Below are positions 7,578 through 13,972 of a stretch of DNA of 15,706 nt, one piece after another. The first letter of the stretch is position 1. Each line of letters starts with the position of its first letter. Source of the stretch: Gammaproteobacteria bacterium (GTDB lineage Bacteria; Pseudomonadota; Gammaproteobacteria; SZUA-229); the NCBI GenBank assembly GCA_029880105.1, contig JAOUPA010000033.1:1-15706 (forward strand). The letters are read 5' to 3'. Position numbers and translations under genes: made by a program. Under the pieces are notes generated by a model. The model made no database searches, was not told the origin of the DNA, and saw only the letters and a list, made by a program, of their open reading frames with translations.

Positions 7578-8446
7578 GCGTCCTCGTTAACAAAGGCACC
7601 AAAGTTATCTGCCAGGGTTTTACCGGCAAGCAGGGCACGTTCCATTCTGAGCAGGCGATAGCCTACGGTACGCAAATGGTTGGTGGTGTTACACCCGGCA
7701 AGGGCGGGCAAACACACTTAGATCTACCGGTGTTCAACACCGTGCGTGAGGCCGTCGATGAAACCGGTGCGACTGCCACGGTGATTTATGTGCCCGCGCC
7801 ATTCTGCAAGGATTCCATGCTCGAGGCTATCGACGCTGGTCTTGATCTTATTGTCTGCATCACCGAGGGCATCCCGACACTGGACATGCTCGAAGTGAAA
7901 ATCGCTGCCGACAGTGTCGGGGCGAAAATTATCGGACCCAACTGCCCCGGTATCATTACTCCCGGCGAATGCAAAATTGGTATTATGCCTGGTTCCATTC
8001 ACCTGCCTGGTAAGGTTGGTGTGGTATCGCGTTCTGGCACACTCACCTATGAAGCAGTGAAACAGACGACCGATTTAGGTTTTGGTCAGAGTACCTGCAT
8101 TGGTATAGGTGGTGACCCGATACCGGGTATGAATTTTATCGATGCACTCCGTCTGTTCGAACACGATAAACAGACCGAGGCGATTCTTATGGTCGGTGAG
8201 ATTGGTGGTAGTGCCGAGGAAGAGGCTGCCGAGTTTATCAAGCTTGAAGTTTCCAAACCCGTCACCGCGTTCATTGCCGGTGGTACGGCGCCCAAGGGTA
8301 AACGCATGGGTCATGCCGGCGCGATTATTGCGGGCGGCAAAGGCACGGCGGAAGAAAAATTTACGGCATTGCAGGAGGCGGGAGTGCATATAGTGCGCTC
8401 ACCCGCAGATCTGGGTAAGGGCGTGAAGGAAGCCACCGGCTGGTAA
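7574..8446 (+). CDS. sucD: Succinyl-CoA synthetase alpha subunit (SucD)
   Basis: SucD carries the CoA-binding Rossmann domain and the active-site histidine that is transiently phosphorylated. The 290-residue product (E. coli: 289) starts MSVLVNKGTKVICQGFTGKQGT. The CoA-binding domain is at about 4-100; GPNCPGIITPGECKIGIMPG and VSRSGTLTYE follow. The phosphohistidine loop GHAGAIIAGGKGTAEEK places the phospho-acceptor at about H247. The start overlaps the sucC stop by 4 nt. It is the last gene of the operon: a strong inverted repeat begins 27 nt after its stop and the next gene is on the other strand. Confidence 0.98.
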   Translation: MSVLVNKGTKVICQGFTGKQGTFHSEQAIAYGTQMVGGVTPGKGGQTHLDLPVFNTVREAVDETGATATVIYVPAPFCKDSMLEAIDAGLDLIVCITEGIPTLDMLEVKIAADSVGAKIIGPNCPGIITPGECKIGIMPGSIHLPGKVGVVSRSGTLTYEAVKQTTDLGFGQSTCIGIGGDPIPGMNFIDALRLFEHDKQTEAILMVGEIGGSAEEEAAEFIKLEVSKPVTAFIAGGTAPKGKRMGHAGAIIAGGKGTAEEKFTALQEAGVHIVRSPADLGKGVKEATGW

Positions 8447-8473
8447 TTGATTTATCCTGTAGTAAGCTTGAGT

Positions 8474-8501
8474 CGAAGGGGCCAGAATTCTGGCCCCTTC
8501 G
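8474..8501. terminator. Bidirectional hairpin terminator between sucD and the EF-hand gene
   Basis: The 28 bases form a perfect inverted repeat: CGAAGGGGCCAG, then AATT, then CTGGCCCCTTCG. The RNA would fold a 12-bp GC-rich stem with a 4-nt loop. It sits in the 66-bp gap between two converging genes, where a shared terminator is expected. The run of T after the stem is poor on both strands (GTTAT on plus), so termination may depend on the stem's stability or be helped by other factors. Confidence 0.7.
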
Positions 8502-8512
8502 TTATACTGAAT

Positions 8513-9061
8513 TTATTTACCTCGTCTCATGCGGCACTGTTCCTGATGGGTGGCGAACTCCTGTTCACTGATCTCACCATTGCCATCTGTGTCGATATCA
8601 CTGAATGAATGCATGCCGTATTTTTTCATCATGTAACCCTGTTTAGTGCGTTCGTCCATGCGTTTGTTGTGCGCCTCGGTGAACTCCTTCTCAGTAATTT
8701 TACCGTCACCATCGAGATCAAAATCGGCATAACTCGGCATATGCATTCTCATGCCGGCATTCTTTTTATAAAATTCCTCCATTCTCGTCTTGCGGCCAGC
8801 TGCCAGTTCGTCAGCAGTTAACTGGCCATCATGGTTGCTGTCCAGGTCGGCAAAAGAAGGTGCAGCCTCCGCCATTTTTTTCAGGCGCTCCTCACGAGCA
8901 GTATTGAATTCCTGTTCACTAACAACGCCGTTCCCGTCTTTGTCGAAGGTGGTAAAAGGTATAGGTCCACGAACAGGCATGTTGTCAGCGTGTACTAAGA
9001 CTGGTGTTAAGCATGAGGCGAATACCAGGGAAAGGCCAGCAGGATATAAACGATTCATCAT
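8513..9061 (-). CDS. Secreted four-EF-hand calcium-binding protein
   Basis: The 182-residue protein has an N-terminal signal peptide with a hydrophobic core (about 8-23) and a likely cleavage after VLVHA (residue 25), so it is probably periplasmic or exported. Cys17 lies in FASC, a poor lipobox, so a lipoprotein is less likely. Four canonical 12-residue EF-hand loops follow, each with acidic or polar ligands at 1, 3, 5 and 9 and Glu at 12: D40-E51, D74-E85, D115-E126 and D157-E168, spaced 34, 41 and 42 residues apart and joined by charged helices rich in Lys, Arg, Met and Glu. This implies Ca2+ binding; the partner or process is unknown. AGGAG lies 4 nt before the first ATG and 7 nt before a second ATG (9058-9056), so the start may be one codon later. 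It lies 120 bp downstream of another minus-strand gene. Confidence 0.9.
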   Translation of the reverse strand: MMNRLYPAGLSLVFASCLTPVLVHADNMPVRGPIPFTTFDKDGNGVVSEQEFNTAREERLKKMAEAAPSFADLDSNHDGQLTADELAAGRKTRMEEFYKKNAGMRMHMPSYADFDLDGDGKITEKEFTEAHNKRMDERTKQGYMMKKYGMHSFSDIDTDGNGEISEQEFATHQEQCRMRRGK

Positions 9062-9181
9062 TAGTCTCCTAAAATAAAGTTTGATGCCGATGCACTTGCC
9101 GGGAAAGCCAGGGCAATTCAGGCGTCAGTGAGCTAATTTGATGTGATAAATCGCAATAAGTTCTGCGTGTTGTAAGTGCTT

Positions 9182-9556
9182 TTATGTGTTTTTAGACTTA
9201 AGGTATATCATCAGCATCGTAATCATGCCGATAAAAACCAGGATTGAGGCAAAGGCCAGAACAGGCTCGATAGTATCGAGTGCAATAAATTCACCGTACA
9301 GCAGAAACAGACCAATGAACAGGACAAAAGAACCCAATTGGTGCAGATAAAACTGGATATTAGCAAGGCGGGAGTGGATGTTATTAAGCCATAGCTTGTG
9401 CAGCAGGGCATAAATAAAACTAACGACAAAACCGACTAGCATAATATGAGCATGGGTAACGTGCTGCTCGTGGTTTTGTGAGGCGGCCATGTATATGCCA
9501 AGTGATAAACCAAGTACAGCATAACTTAAACTCGTTAAAATATATTTTCTATCCAT
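9182..9556 (-). CDS. Small His-rich integral membrane protein, 124 aa
   Basis: I chose the ATG at 9556-9554 because GAGGAA (plus-strand 9564-9569) lies 7 nt upstream; an upstream in-frame TTG at 9571 overlaps that ribosome binding site. The protein has four predicted membrane helices (about 6-25, 36-54, 70-88 and 96-117) and almost no soluble part. Between helices 1 and 2 is a His cluster, NHEQHVTHAHIMLVGF, with further His residues at HKLW and LHQLG. The HAHIMLVG motif recalls the THAHxNLLGW stretch of small membrane proteins often annotated as related to heme-copper oxidase subunit I, so heme or metal binding is possible. This is resemblance from memory, and no oxidase gene is nearby. Function unknown. 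Confidence 0.8.
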   Translation of the reverse strand: MDRKYILTSLSYAVLGLSLGIYMAASQNHEQHVTHAHIMLVGFVVSFIYALLHKLWLNNIHSRLANIQFYLHQLGSFVLFIGLFLLYGEFIALDTIEPVLAFASILVFIGMITMLMIYLKSKNT

Positions 9557-10076
9557 TTTAGTATTCCTCAACGATCATAAAGTGTGTGTGACATGGTTGA
9601 TCACCTTAGTATTAGATGGCATTGAATTAAGACCTCAGCATATCGACGCCATCAGGTTCCGATGCCAGGAATTAAATCCGTACACATAAAAATCAAGTTG
9701 AAAACCAGAACGGGAGAGAAAATATTACCGATATGGATATTGAATACACCCAAGTAAAATCAGGGGAAATTGGATTGCTATTTTCTTATGTACCATCGAT
9801 TGCCATACCTCAGATACGGCTGTAAATTGGTAAAAACTCTATTTTTTCAGGGCTTTGTGTCTGCGGATAGATGTTCAAGCTGAGAATGAATATCACCTGA
9901 GCAGTTGGGTGGGTATTGTGGTATTCTGAGCCAGCAGCAGCATCGTGCATTTATGTATTCTGTTTCAGTCTGCCTTCCTTATTAAATGTACTAAAACCCC
10001 TGTTGTTTGTGATTCGGGTCAGGCCGTGGATGGTCGTCACTGGATAGATATCTTTAGGGGGTTGTTGAGATTATGT
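9557..10076. other. 520-nt divergent intergenic region without a convincing gene
   Basis: This stretch separates the minus-strand membrane protein from the plus-strand desaturase and should hold both promoters. I see no tRNA, no long inverted repeat and no good sigma-70 pair. A 30-codon frame at 9733-9825 (starting MDIEYTQVKSGE) has only a GGAGAG about 14 nt upstream and no recognisable similarity, so I do not call it a gene. A weak 6-bp inverted pair (GATGGC 9615-9620 / GCCATC 9648-9653) is present. The desaturase frame is open upstream to a GTG at 9945 but that extension looks non-coding. Confidence 0.5.
9564..9569 (-). promoter_or_regulatory. Ribosome binding site fixing the start of the 124-aa membrane protein
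   Basis: On the minus strand this reads GAGGAA and is followed by 7 nt and then ATG (9556-9554). It therefore favours that ATG over the in-frame TTG at 9571-9569, which overlaps the site. Confidence 0.6.
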
Positions 10077-10889
10077 ATGCAGACGGTTATTGAGAAACAG
10101 AAAGAAACAGGTTTATTCAGGCACAAAGAAGATCGCTGGCCGGTGATGATTGTGCTTTTGCTGACGGTGCTGGATTTTGTCCTGTACTTCACGGTGAGTG
10201 ATTTAAGCATCTTAATTCCTTATTATCTTTTGATGATTATTCCCAAGGGTGTGATCTGCGCCTGGAACCACCACCATCAACATCTTTTTACCTTTAGAAA
10301 TAATGTGCTCAATCGCGGGCTGGAATTTGCCTATGCTCTGCACACGGGTGTTACTACCAATCTCTGGCGCCTGCATCATGTACTGGGGCATCACCTGAAT
10401 TTTCTTGATCAGGAAAAGGATGAAAGCCGCTGGAAGCGTAAAAATGGCACGAAGATGGGCATGGTGGAATACACACTGAATGTGGCAATAACTGCCTATA
10501 CGCGTGGTTTTTCAGTCGGCAGGCGCTATCCAAAACAGATGCGGCCGTTCCTGTTTTATACAGTGGTAACCTTTTTCGTTGTCGCGGCACTGGTCTGGTA
10601 TCATCCTGCCGCTGGTATGATGCTATTTGTGCTGCCGATGGTGACCAGCCTGATATTTACTGCTTACGTGACCTACGATCATCACTCAGGTCTGGATACC
10701 GATAATGAGTTTGAGGCCTCGCGTAACAAATTGAGCCCTTTGTTTAATCTGCTGACGGGTAACTTGGGTTATCACACTGCACACCATTATAAGCAAGGTG
10801 TGCACTGGTCGAAGTTACCGGAGTTGCATGAGCAGATTAGGGGTAAGATACCTGAACATCTTATACAAAAAGAAATGATCAGCATTTAG
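10077..10889 (+). CDS. Membrane fatty acid desaturase family protein (di-iron, three His boxes)
   Basis: The 270-residue integral membrane protein has the three histidine boxes that hold the di-iron centre in membrane desaturases and hydroxylases: HHHQH (65-69), HHVLGHH (100-106) and HTAHH (233-237), plus an extra YDHHSG about 36 residues before the last. Hydrophobic segments at about 22-38 and 44-60 precede box 1, and a pair at about 155-190 separates box 2 from box 3, giving the usual four-helix topology with cytoplasmic His boxes. It probably introduces a double bond or hydroxyl into a lipid acyl chain or similar hydrophobic substrate; the substrate cannot be predicted. I chose the ATG at 10077 (GAG 7 nt upstream). 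The upstream extension to a GTG at 9945 lacks a ribosome binding site and family-like sequence. It stands alone, ending 18 nt before the end of a convergent pseudogene. Confidence 0.85.
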   Translation: MQTVIEKQKETGLFRHKEDRWPVMIVLLLTVLDFVLYFTVSDLSILIPYYLLMIIPKGVICAWNHHHQHLFTFRNNVLNRGLEFAYALHTGVTTNLWRLHHVLGHHLNFLDQEKDESRWKRKNGTKMGMVEYTLNVAITAYTRGFSVGRRYPKQMRPFLFYTVVTFFVVAALVWYHPAAGMMLFVLPMVTSLIFTAYVTYDHHSGLDTDNEFEASRNKLSPLFNLLTGNLGYHTAHHYKQGVHWSKLPELHEQIRGKIPEHLIQKEMISI

Positions 10890-10896
10890 TGCTGAT
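10878..10896. terminator. Hairpin with flanking T-runs between desaturase and yjdF remnant
   Basis: ATCAGCA (10878-10884) and TGCTGAT (10890-10896) form a perfect 7-bp stem with a 5-nt loop that contains the desaturase stop codon. On the plus strand it is followed, after 8 nt, by TTTTTATTTT; on the minus strand by CATTTCTTTTTG. This fits a modest bidirectional terminator for the convergent genes. The gap between stem and T-run makes it less than ideal. Confidence 0.4.
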
Positions 10897-10907
10897 GCAT
10901 GTGGTTT

Positions 10908-11522
10908 TTATTTTACGATATTCAGCTTAGCTAGTTGTTGATTGTGTAGTCTGCTCAGACTGAGTAGCGCAGCGATAGCGCCAAACAAGGCCCATCCCAT
11001 ATCTGATTGCGTATCCCATGCGTAGCCCTGTGTGCCGAGAAAGGTCTCGGCCGCTTCGTCACTGAGCAGAGCAACCCACCATTCGATAAGTTCATAAAAG
11101 GCGCTGAAGGCGAGGTAGAAACAGATTGCAAAGAATGACTTCCAGAACGCACCATTAATAATATTTTTCCGCAGTACAATCTCTCTGGTAATCAACACCG
11201 GACAAAGCCCTATGCAAAGTGACCAACCTTGTCGTAGTTGTTGCGTGTGAGATTGAATATCTTCTTTAAAGTATCAAACAGCTGCACCTCCGCATAAGTA
11301 TAGTGACCGCCAATCATCAGGATGATGCAGTGAATAAGTATTAGTACATAAAGTAGAGGTGTAAGCCTGAATGTGTTGTAGGTGTAGACTATTACGGCGA
11401 CACTGAGAATGGCAGGTATAACCTCAAGAAACCATGTAAACAGGTCTTTTGGGTTGATAGCAGACGATAAGAACGACAAGGTAAGTTATTATCCAGAGAT
11501 ATCTAAGCACGACATGCCTCAT
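10908..11522 (-). pseudogene. yjdF: yjdF (DUF2238) membrane protein gene broken by two frameshifts and an amber codon
   Basis: Read right to left, three frames join into one YjdF/DUF2238 inner-membrane protein of about 205 residues. Piece 1 starts at an ATG at 11522 and encodes a hydrophobic helix (MRHVVLRYLWIITYLVV). The frame then shifts near 11462-11468 into piece 2 (SAINPKDLFTWFLE..., GGHYTYAEV..., ending YDKVGHFA). There a TAG at 11212-11210 replaces the Gln codon expected in GHFAQGFVP. Twelve nt later, at about 11198-11202, one C is missing (GTCCGG where GTCCCGG is expected), which moves the frame into piece 3 (LITREIVLR..., AFYELIEWWVALLS, FLGTQGYAWDTQSDM). Family-defining residues are intact, so the decay looks recent. 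Alternatives are a split gene re-initiating at a GTG (11198), or assembly errors. Function of the family is unknown. Confidence 0.85.
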
Positions 11523-11568
11523 TTGGCTTTATTGGCCACCTTGTTATATTAAGGCGCAAGTGATTTAA

Positions 11569-11597
11569 TTGCAGCAGTTCTGCAGTGAATTTAATAA
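11569..11597 (+). promoter_or_regulatory. Weak candidate promoter for yjgN-M48
   Basis: TTGCAG (11569-11574) and TAATAA (11592-11597) are 17 bp apart in an AT-rich stretch just before yjgN; the -10 is poor and overlaps a TAATAC alternative at 11595. It is the best pair I could find and would leave a leader of about 20 nt containing the AAGGAG ribosome binding site. Confidence 0.2.
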
Positions 11598-11626
11598 TAC
11601 TAATAATAATTATTTAAGGAGCCAAT

Positions 11627-12796
11627 ATGGAGATCGTGCCGAAAGAACGTGAATGTAAGTTTGAATTTAATGGCAATGCAGGGGAGTATTTCAAAATATG
11701 GATTGTAAATGTTGCGCTTTCCATTATTACGCTCGGGATCTATTCGGCCTGGGCCAAGGTAAGGACACGCCGTTATTTTTATGGTAACACGACACTCGAC
11801 GGTTCCAATTTTGAATACCTGGCAGACCCGATGAATATTCTGAAAGGTCGGTTGATTGTTTTGACGGTGATCATTGTTTATATCTTCACGACAGAATTTA
11901 TCCCGATGCTAGAGGCGGCATTCGTATTGTTATATATGCTAGGCCTGCCATGGATGATCGTAAAGGCGATGCAATTTAATCTGCGCAATACCTCCTATCG
12001 GAATATCCGTTTTGATTTCGAAGGCTCGAGTAAAGAGGCGGCAATAATATTTATCGGTGTAGGCCTGCTGACGATTGTGACACTCGGACTGGCAACACCT
12101 TACTTCATAAAACGGTTTAAGGAGTATTCGGTAGATAATACCTACTTCGGTACAACACCATTCAGTTTTAGTGCAACCACCGGTGAATTTTACCGGGTGT
12201 ATTTAAAAGCAATGATTATTCCCCTGATCATTGCCATTATCGGTATTATTGCCGCAGTCGCAATTCCTGCCTATCACAGTGCAACAACGATGCAGTCTCA
12301 GATGCAGCAACAGCAACAGATGGAGACTATGACACCGGAACAGCAGCAGGCAGAGATGCAGCGGCAGATTGATGAGATTACCGGGAATGCCGGTCTGCAA
12401 GCCAATACCGGCAATTCTGATCAGGAACTAGCCGGTGCCGTAGCGGCGATGACTTTTGCAATTACCATGGCGTTCTATCTGCTAATTGGTATCTATATCC
12501 AGACACGCACCACCAACCTGGTGCTTAATAGTACTTCACTGGGTGAGCACAAGCTGGTGAGTACCCTACGGGTGCGTAATATGTTTTTTATTCACCTTAC
12601 CAATATCATCGCCATGATTATTAGCCTGGGCCTGTTGATCCCCTGGTGCAAGATACGTATAACGCGATACAGACTGAATAACCTGTCGATGATCGTTGTA
12701 GATGATATCAATAGATTTATTGCTGCAGAGCAGAACAATGTCAAAGCCACAGCGGGTGAATTTGCCGATGCCTTCGATATCGATATGGGTTTCTAA
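11627..12796 (+). CDS. yjgN: YjgN family (DUF898) inner membrane protein
   Basis: The 389-residue polytopic membrane protein belongs to the YjgN/DUF898 family, whose function is not established. It contains three copies of an internal unit, a hydrophobic helix ending in T/SLG then P/W, basic residues and a R-Y-x-x-x-N pattern: ITLGIYSAWAKVRTRRY (34-50), VTLGLATPYFIKRFKEY (151-167) and ISLGLLIPWCKIRITRY (332-348). The first is preceded by the typical F-x-F-x-G-x-x-x-E-Y-F start (12-22). An unusual Gln/Met-rich hydrophilic insert (about 222-262, with five consecutive Gln) separates the second unit from the next helix; it is probably a loop. The ATG at 11627 has AGGAG 5 nt upstream. A metallopeptidase gene follows after a 3-nt gap, so the two are almost certainly one operon. 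Confidence 0.9.
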   Translation: MEIVPKERECKFEFNGNAGEYFKIWIVNVALSIITLGIYSAWAKVRTRRYFYGNTTLDGSNFEYLADPMNILKGRLIVLTVIIVYIFTTEFIPMLEAAFVLLYMLGLPWMIVKAMQFNLRNTSYRNIRFDFEGSSKEAAIIFIGVGLLTIVTLGLATPYFIKRFKEYSVDNTYFGTTPFSFSATTGEFYRVYLKAMIIPLIIAIIGIIAAVAIPAYHSATTMQSQMQQQQQMETMTPEQQQAEMQRQIDEITGNAGLQANTGNSDQELAGAVAAMTFAITMAFYLLIGIYIQTRTTNLVLNSTSLGEHKLVSTLRVRNMFFIHLTNIIAMIISLGLLIPWCKIRITRYRLNNLSMIVVDDINRFIAAEQNNVKATAGEFADAFDIDMGF

Positions 12797-12799
12797 TCT

Positions 12800-13807
12800 G
12801 TGCTGAAGACAACGGCTGAATACCACGATGGTGTGAGTTCAAATGTCAGGCAGGTAGAGATTGTTTTCAACGATGATGCCAGTATTTATCTGAATGGTGC
12901 AGGTGTCAGTCGCCTGCACCTGCTGGAAGATATTGGTATCAGTCCGAGGCTGGGTAATATCCCCCGTGTGCTGACACTGCCTGATAATGCAAGCTGTCAT
13001 GTGGCTGATAATGACATAGTTGATGCCTATTTAAAAATGCATCATCAGGGTTCTGCATCATCACTCATCCATTTACTCGAAAGTCGCATTGTCTATGTTA
13101 TCGCAGCACTGTTATTCACCGTGGTTTTTTCCTGGGGCATGGTCGAGCACGGCGTGCCGTATTTCGCCAAAAAAATTGCATTTAACCTACCGACGGATGT
13201 TGACCGTGCCCTGGGGCAGGGCACGCTTGAAACACTGGATAAGATTGTCTTCACCGAATCAACGGCCAGTGCTGAAATCAGACAAAGATTGCTGCATAGA
13301 TTTGACCTGATGAAACAGCAAATTGAAGACGCCGATGAATATCAGCTGTTGTTCAGGCATGGCAACACGATTGAAGCCAATGCCTTTGCGCTACCCTCAG
13401 GTATTATTGTTGTGACCGATGAACTGGTTGAACTCAGTGAAAGTGATGATGAGGTCATCGCAATCCTGGCACATGAAGTGGGGCATCTGGTATATCGGCA
13501 TTCAATACGCATGGCGATGCAAAACTCGGCAGTGGCGATATTAATCGCGACGGTCACGGGCGATCCATTTTCAACATCTTCATTAGTTGTGGCGCTGCCT
13601 ACTATTCTGGTCAATGCCAGTTACTCGCGCGAATTCGAGGCCGAGGCGGATGATTATGCCTACCGGTATCTGCTCGCGAATAACGTACCACTCGAGGCCT
13701 TTGTTAATATACTTGAGCGTATCTCTGAGACTGAAACCGAATCGAGAGTTGAAAATTTCCTGTCTTCGCATCCCGCGACAGTAGATCGATTAAGACGCTT
13801 TAAATAG
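12800..13807 (+). CDS. M48 family metallopeptidase, membrane-anchored
   Basis: The 335-residue protein has an N-terminal soluble domain (about 5-80, YHDGVSSNVRQVEI...LGNIPRVLTLPDNA) of the kind found in front of many M48 peptidases, one membrane helix at about 95-117 (IVYVIAALLFTVVFSWGMV), and a C-terminal zinc peptidase domain. The zinc motif is H225-E-V-G-H229 in ILAHEVGHLVYRH and the third ligand is E280 in SREFEAEAD, both as in the M48 family (HtpX/BepA/LoiP relatives). SSHPATVDRL near the C-terminus is also family-typical. The protease domain probably faces the periplasm and acts in envelope protein turnover (inference). The start is a GTG 3 nt after the yjgN stop, with a weak GGG about 10 nt upstream, suggesting coupled translation. 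No truncation seen. Confidence 0.92.
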   Translation: MLKTTAEYHDGVSSNVRQVEIVFNDDASIYLNGAGVSRLHLLEDIGISPRLGNIPRVLTLPDNASCHVADNDIVDAYLKMHHQGSASSLIHLLESRIVYVIAALLFTVVFSWGMVEHGVPYFAKKIAFNLPTDVDRALGQGTLETLDKIVFTESTASAEIRQRLLHRFDLMKQQIEDADEYQLLFRHGNTIEANAFALPSGIIVVTDELVELSESDDEVIAILAHEVGHLVYRHSIRMAMQNSAVAILIATVTGDPFSTSSLVVALPTILVNASYSREFEAEADDYAYRYLLANNVPLEAFVNILERISETETESRVENFLSSHPATVDRLRRFK

Positions 13808-13869
13808 TTTTTTAGTTGTTATTAAAATGATAAAACAGAATGAAAAATGCATGAAACTATGAGTGAAAT

Positions 13870-13894
13870 GATTTTTATACGATGAATAAAAATC
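13870..13894. repeat. AT-rich perfect inverted repeat downstream of the M48 gene
   Basis: GATTTTTAT (13870-13878) and ATAAAAATC (13886-13894) form a perfect 9-bp stem with a 7-nt loop in the AT-rich 165-nt gap before the kinase gene. It could be a weak terminator for yjgN-M48 (the stem has only two GC pairs' worth of stability and no clean T-run follows) or an operator for the kinase gene. Confidence 0.35.
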
Positions 13895-13972
13895 GAAATA
13901 TTTTAATCTGTTCTATTAAATAACTTGCTGAGATAAATTTGTATGTGCAATCAGTATGAGGCTTTAACTATC

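Noticed and set aside
9615..9653. GATGGC/GCCATC inverted pair
   Set aside because: Only 6-bp arms with a 27-nt loop; likely chance.
9733..9825. A 30-codon open frame starting MDIEYTQVKSGE in the long intergenic region
   Set aside because: The ribosome binding site is too far away (about 14 nt) and the product has no recognisable feature; frames of this length are expected by chance.
9945..10076. N-terminal extension of the desaturase to a GTG at 9945
   Set aside because: No ribosome binding site precedes the GTG, and the 44 extra residues lack hydrophobic or family-like patterning; the ATG at 10077 gives a typical N-terminus.
12290..12370. CAG/CAA-rich stretch considered as a DNA tandem repeat or phase-variable tract
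   Set aside because: The codons are irregularly mixed and in frame with a coherent YjgN protein, so it is treated as a protein low-complexity insert and not a true microsatellite.
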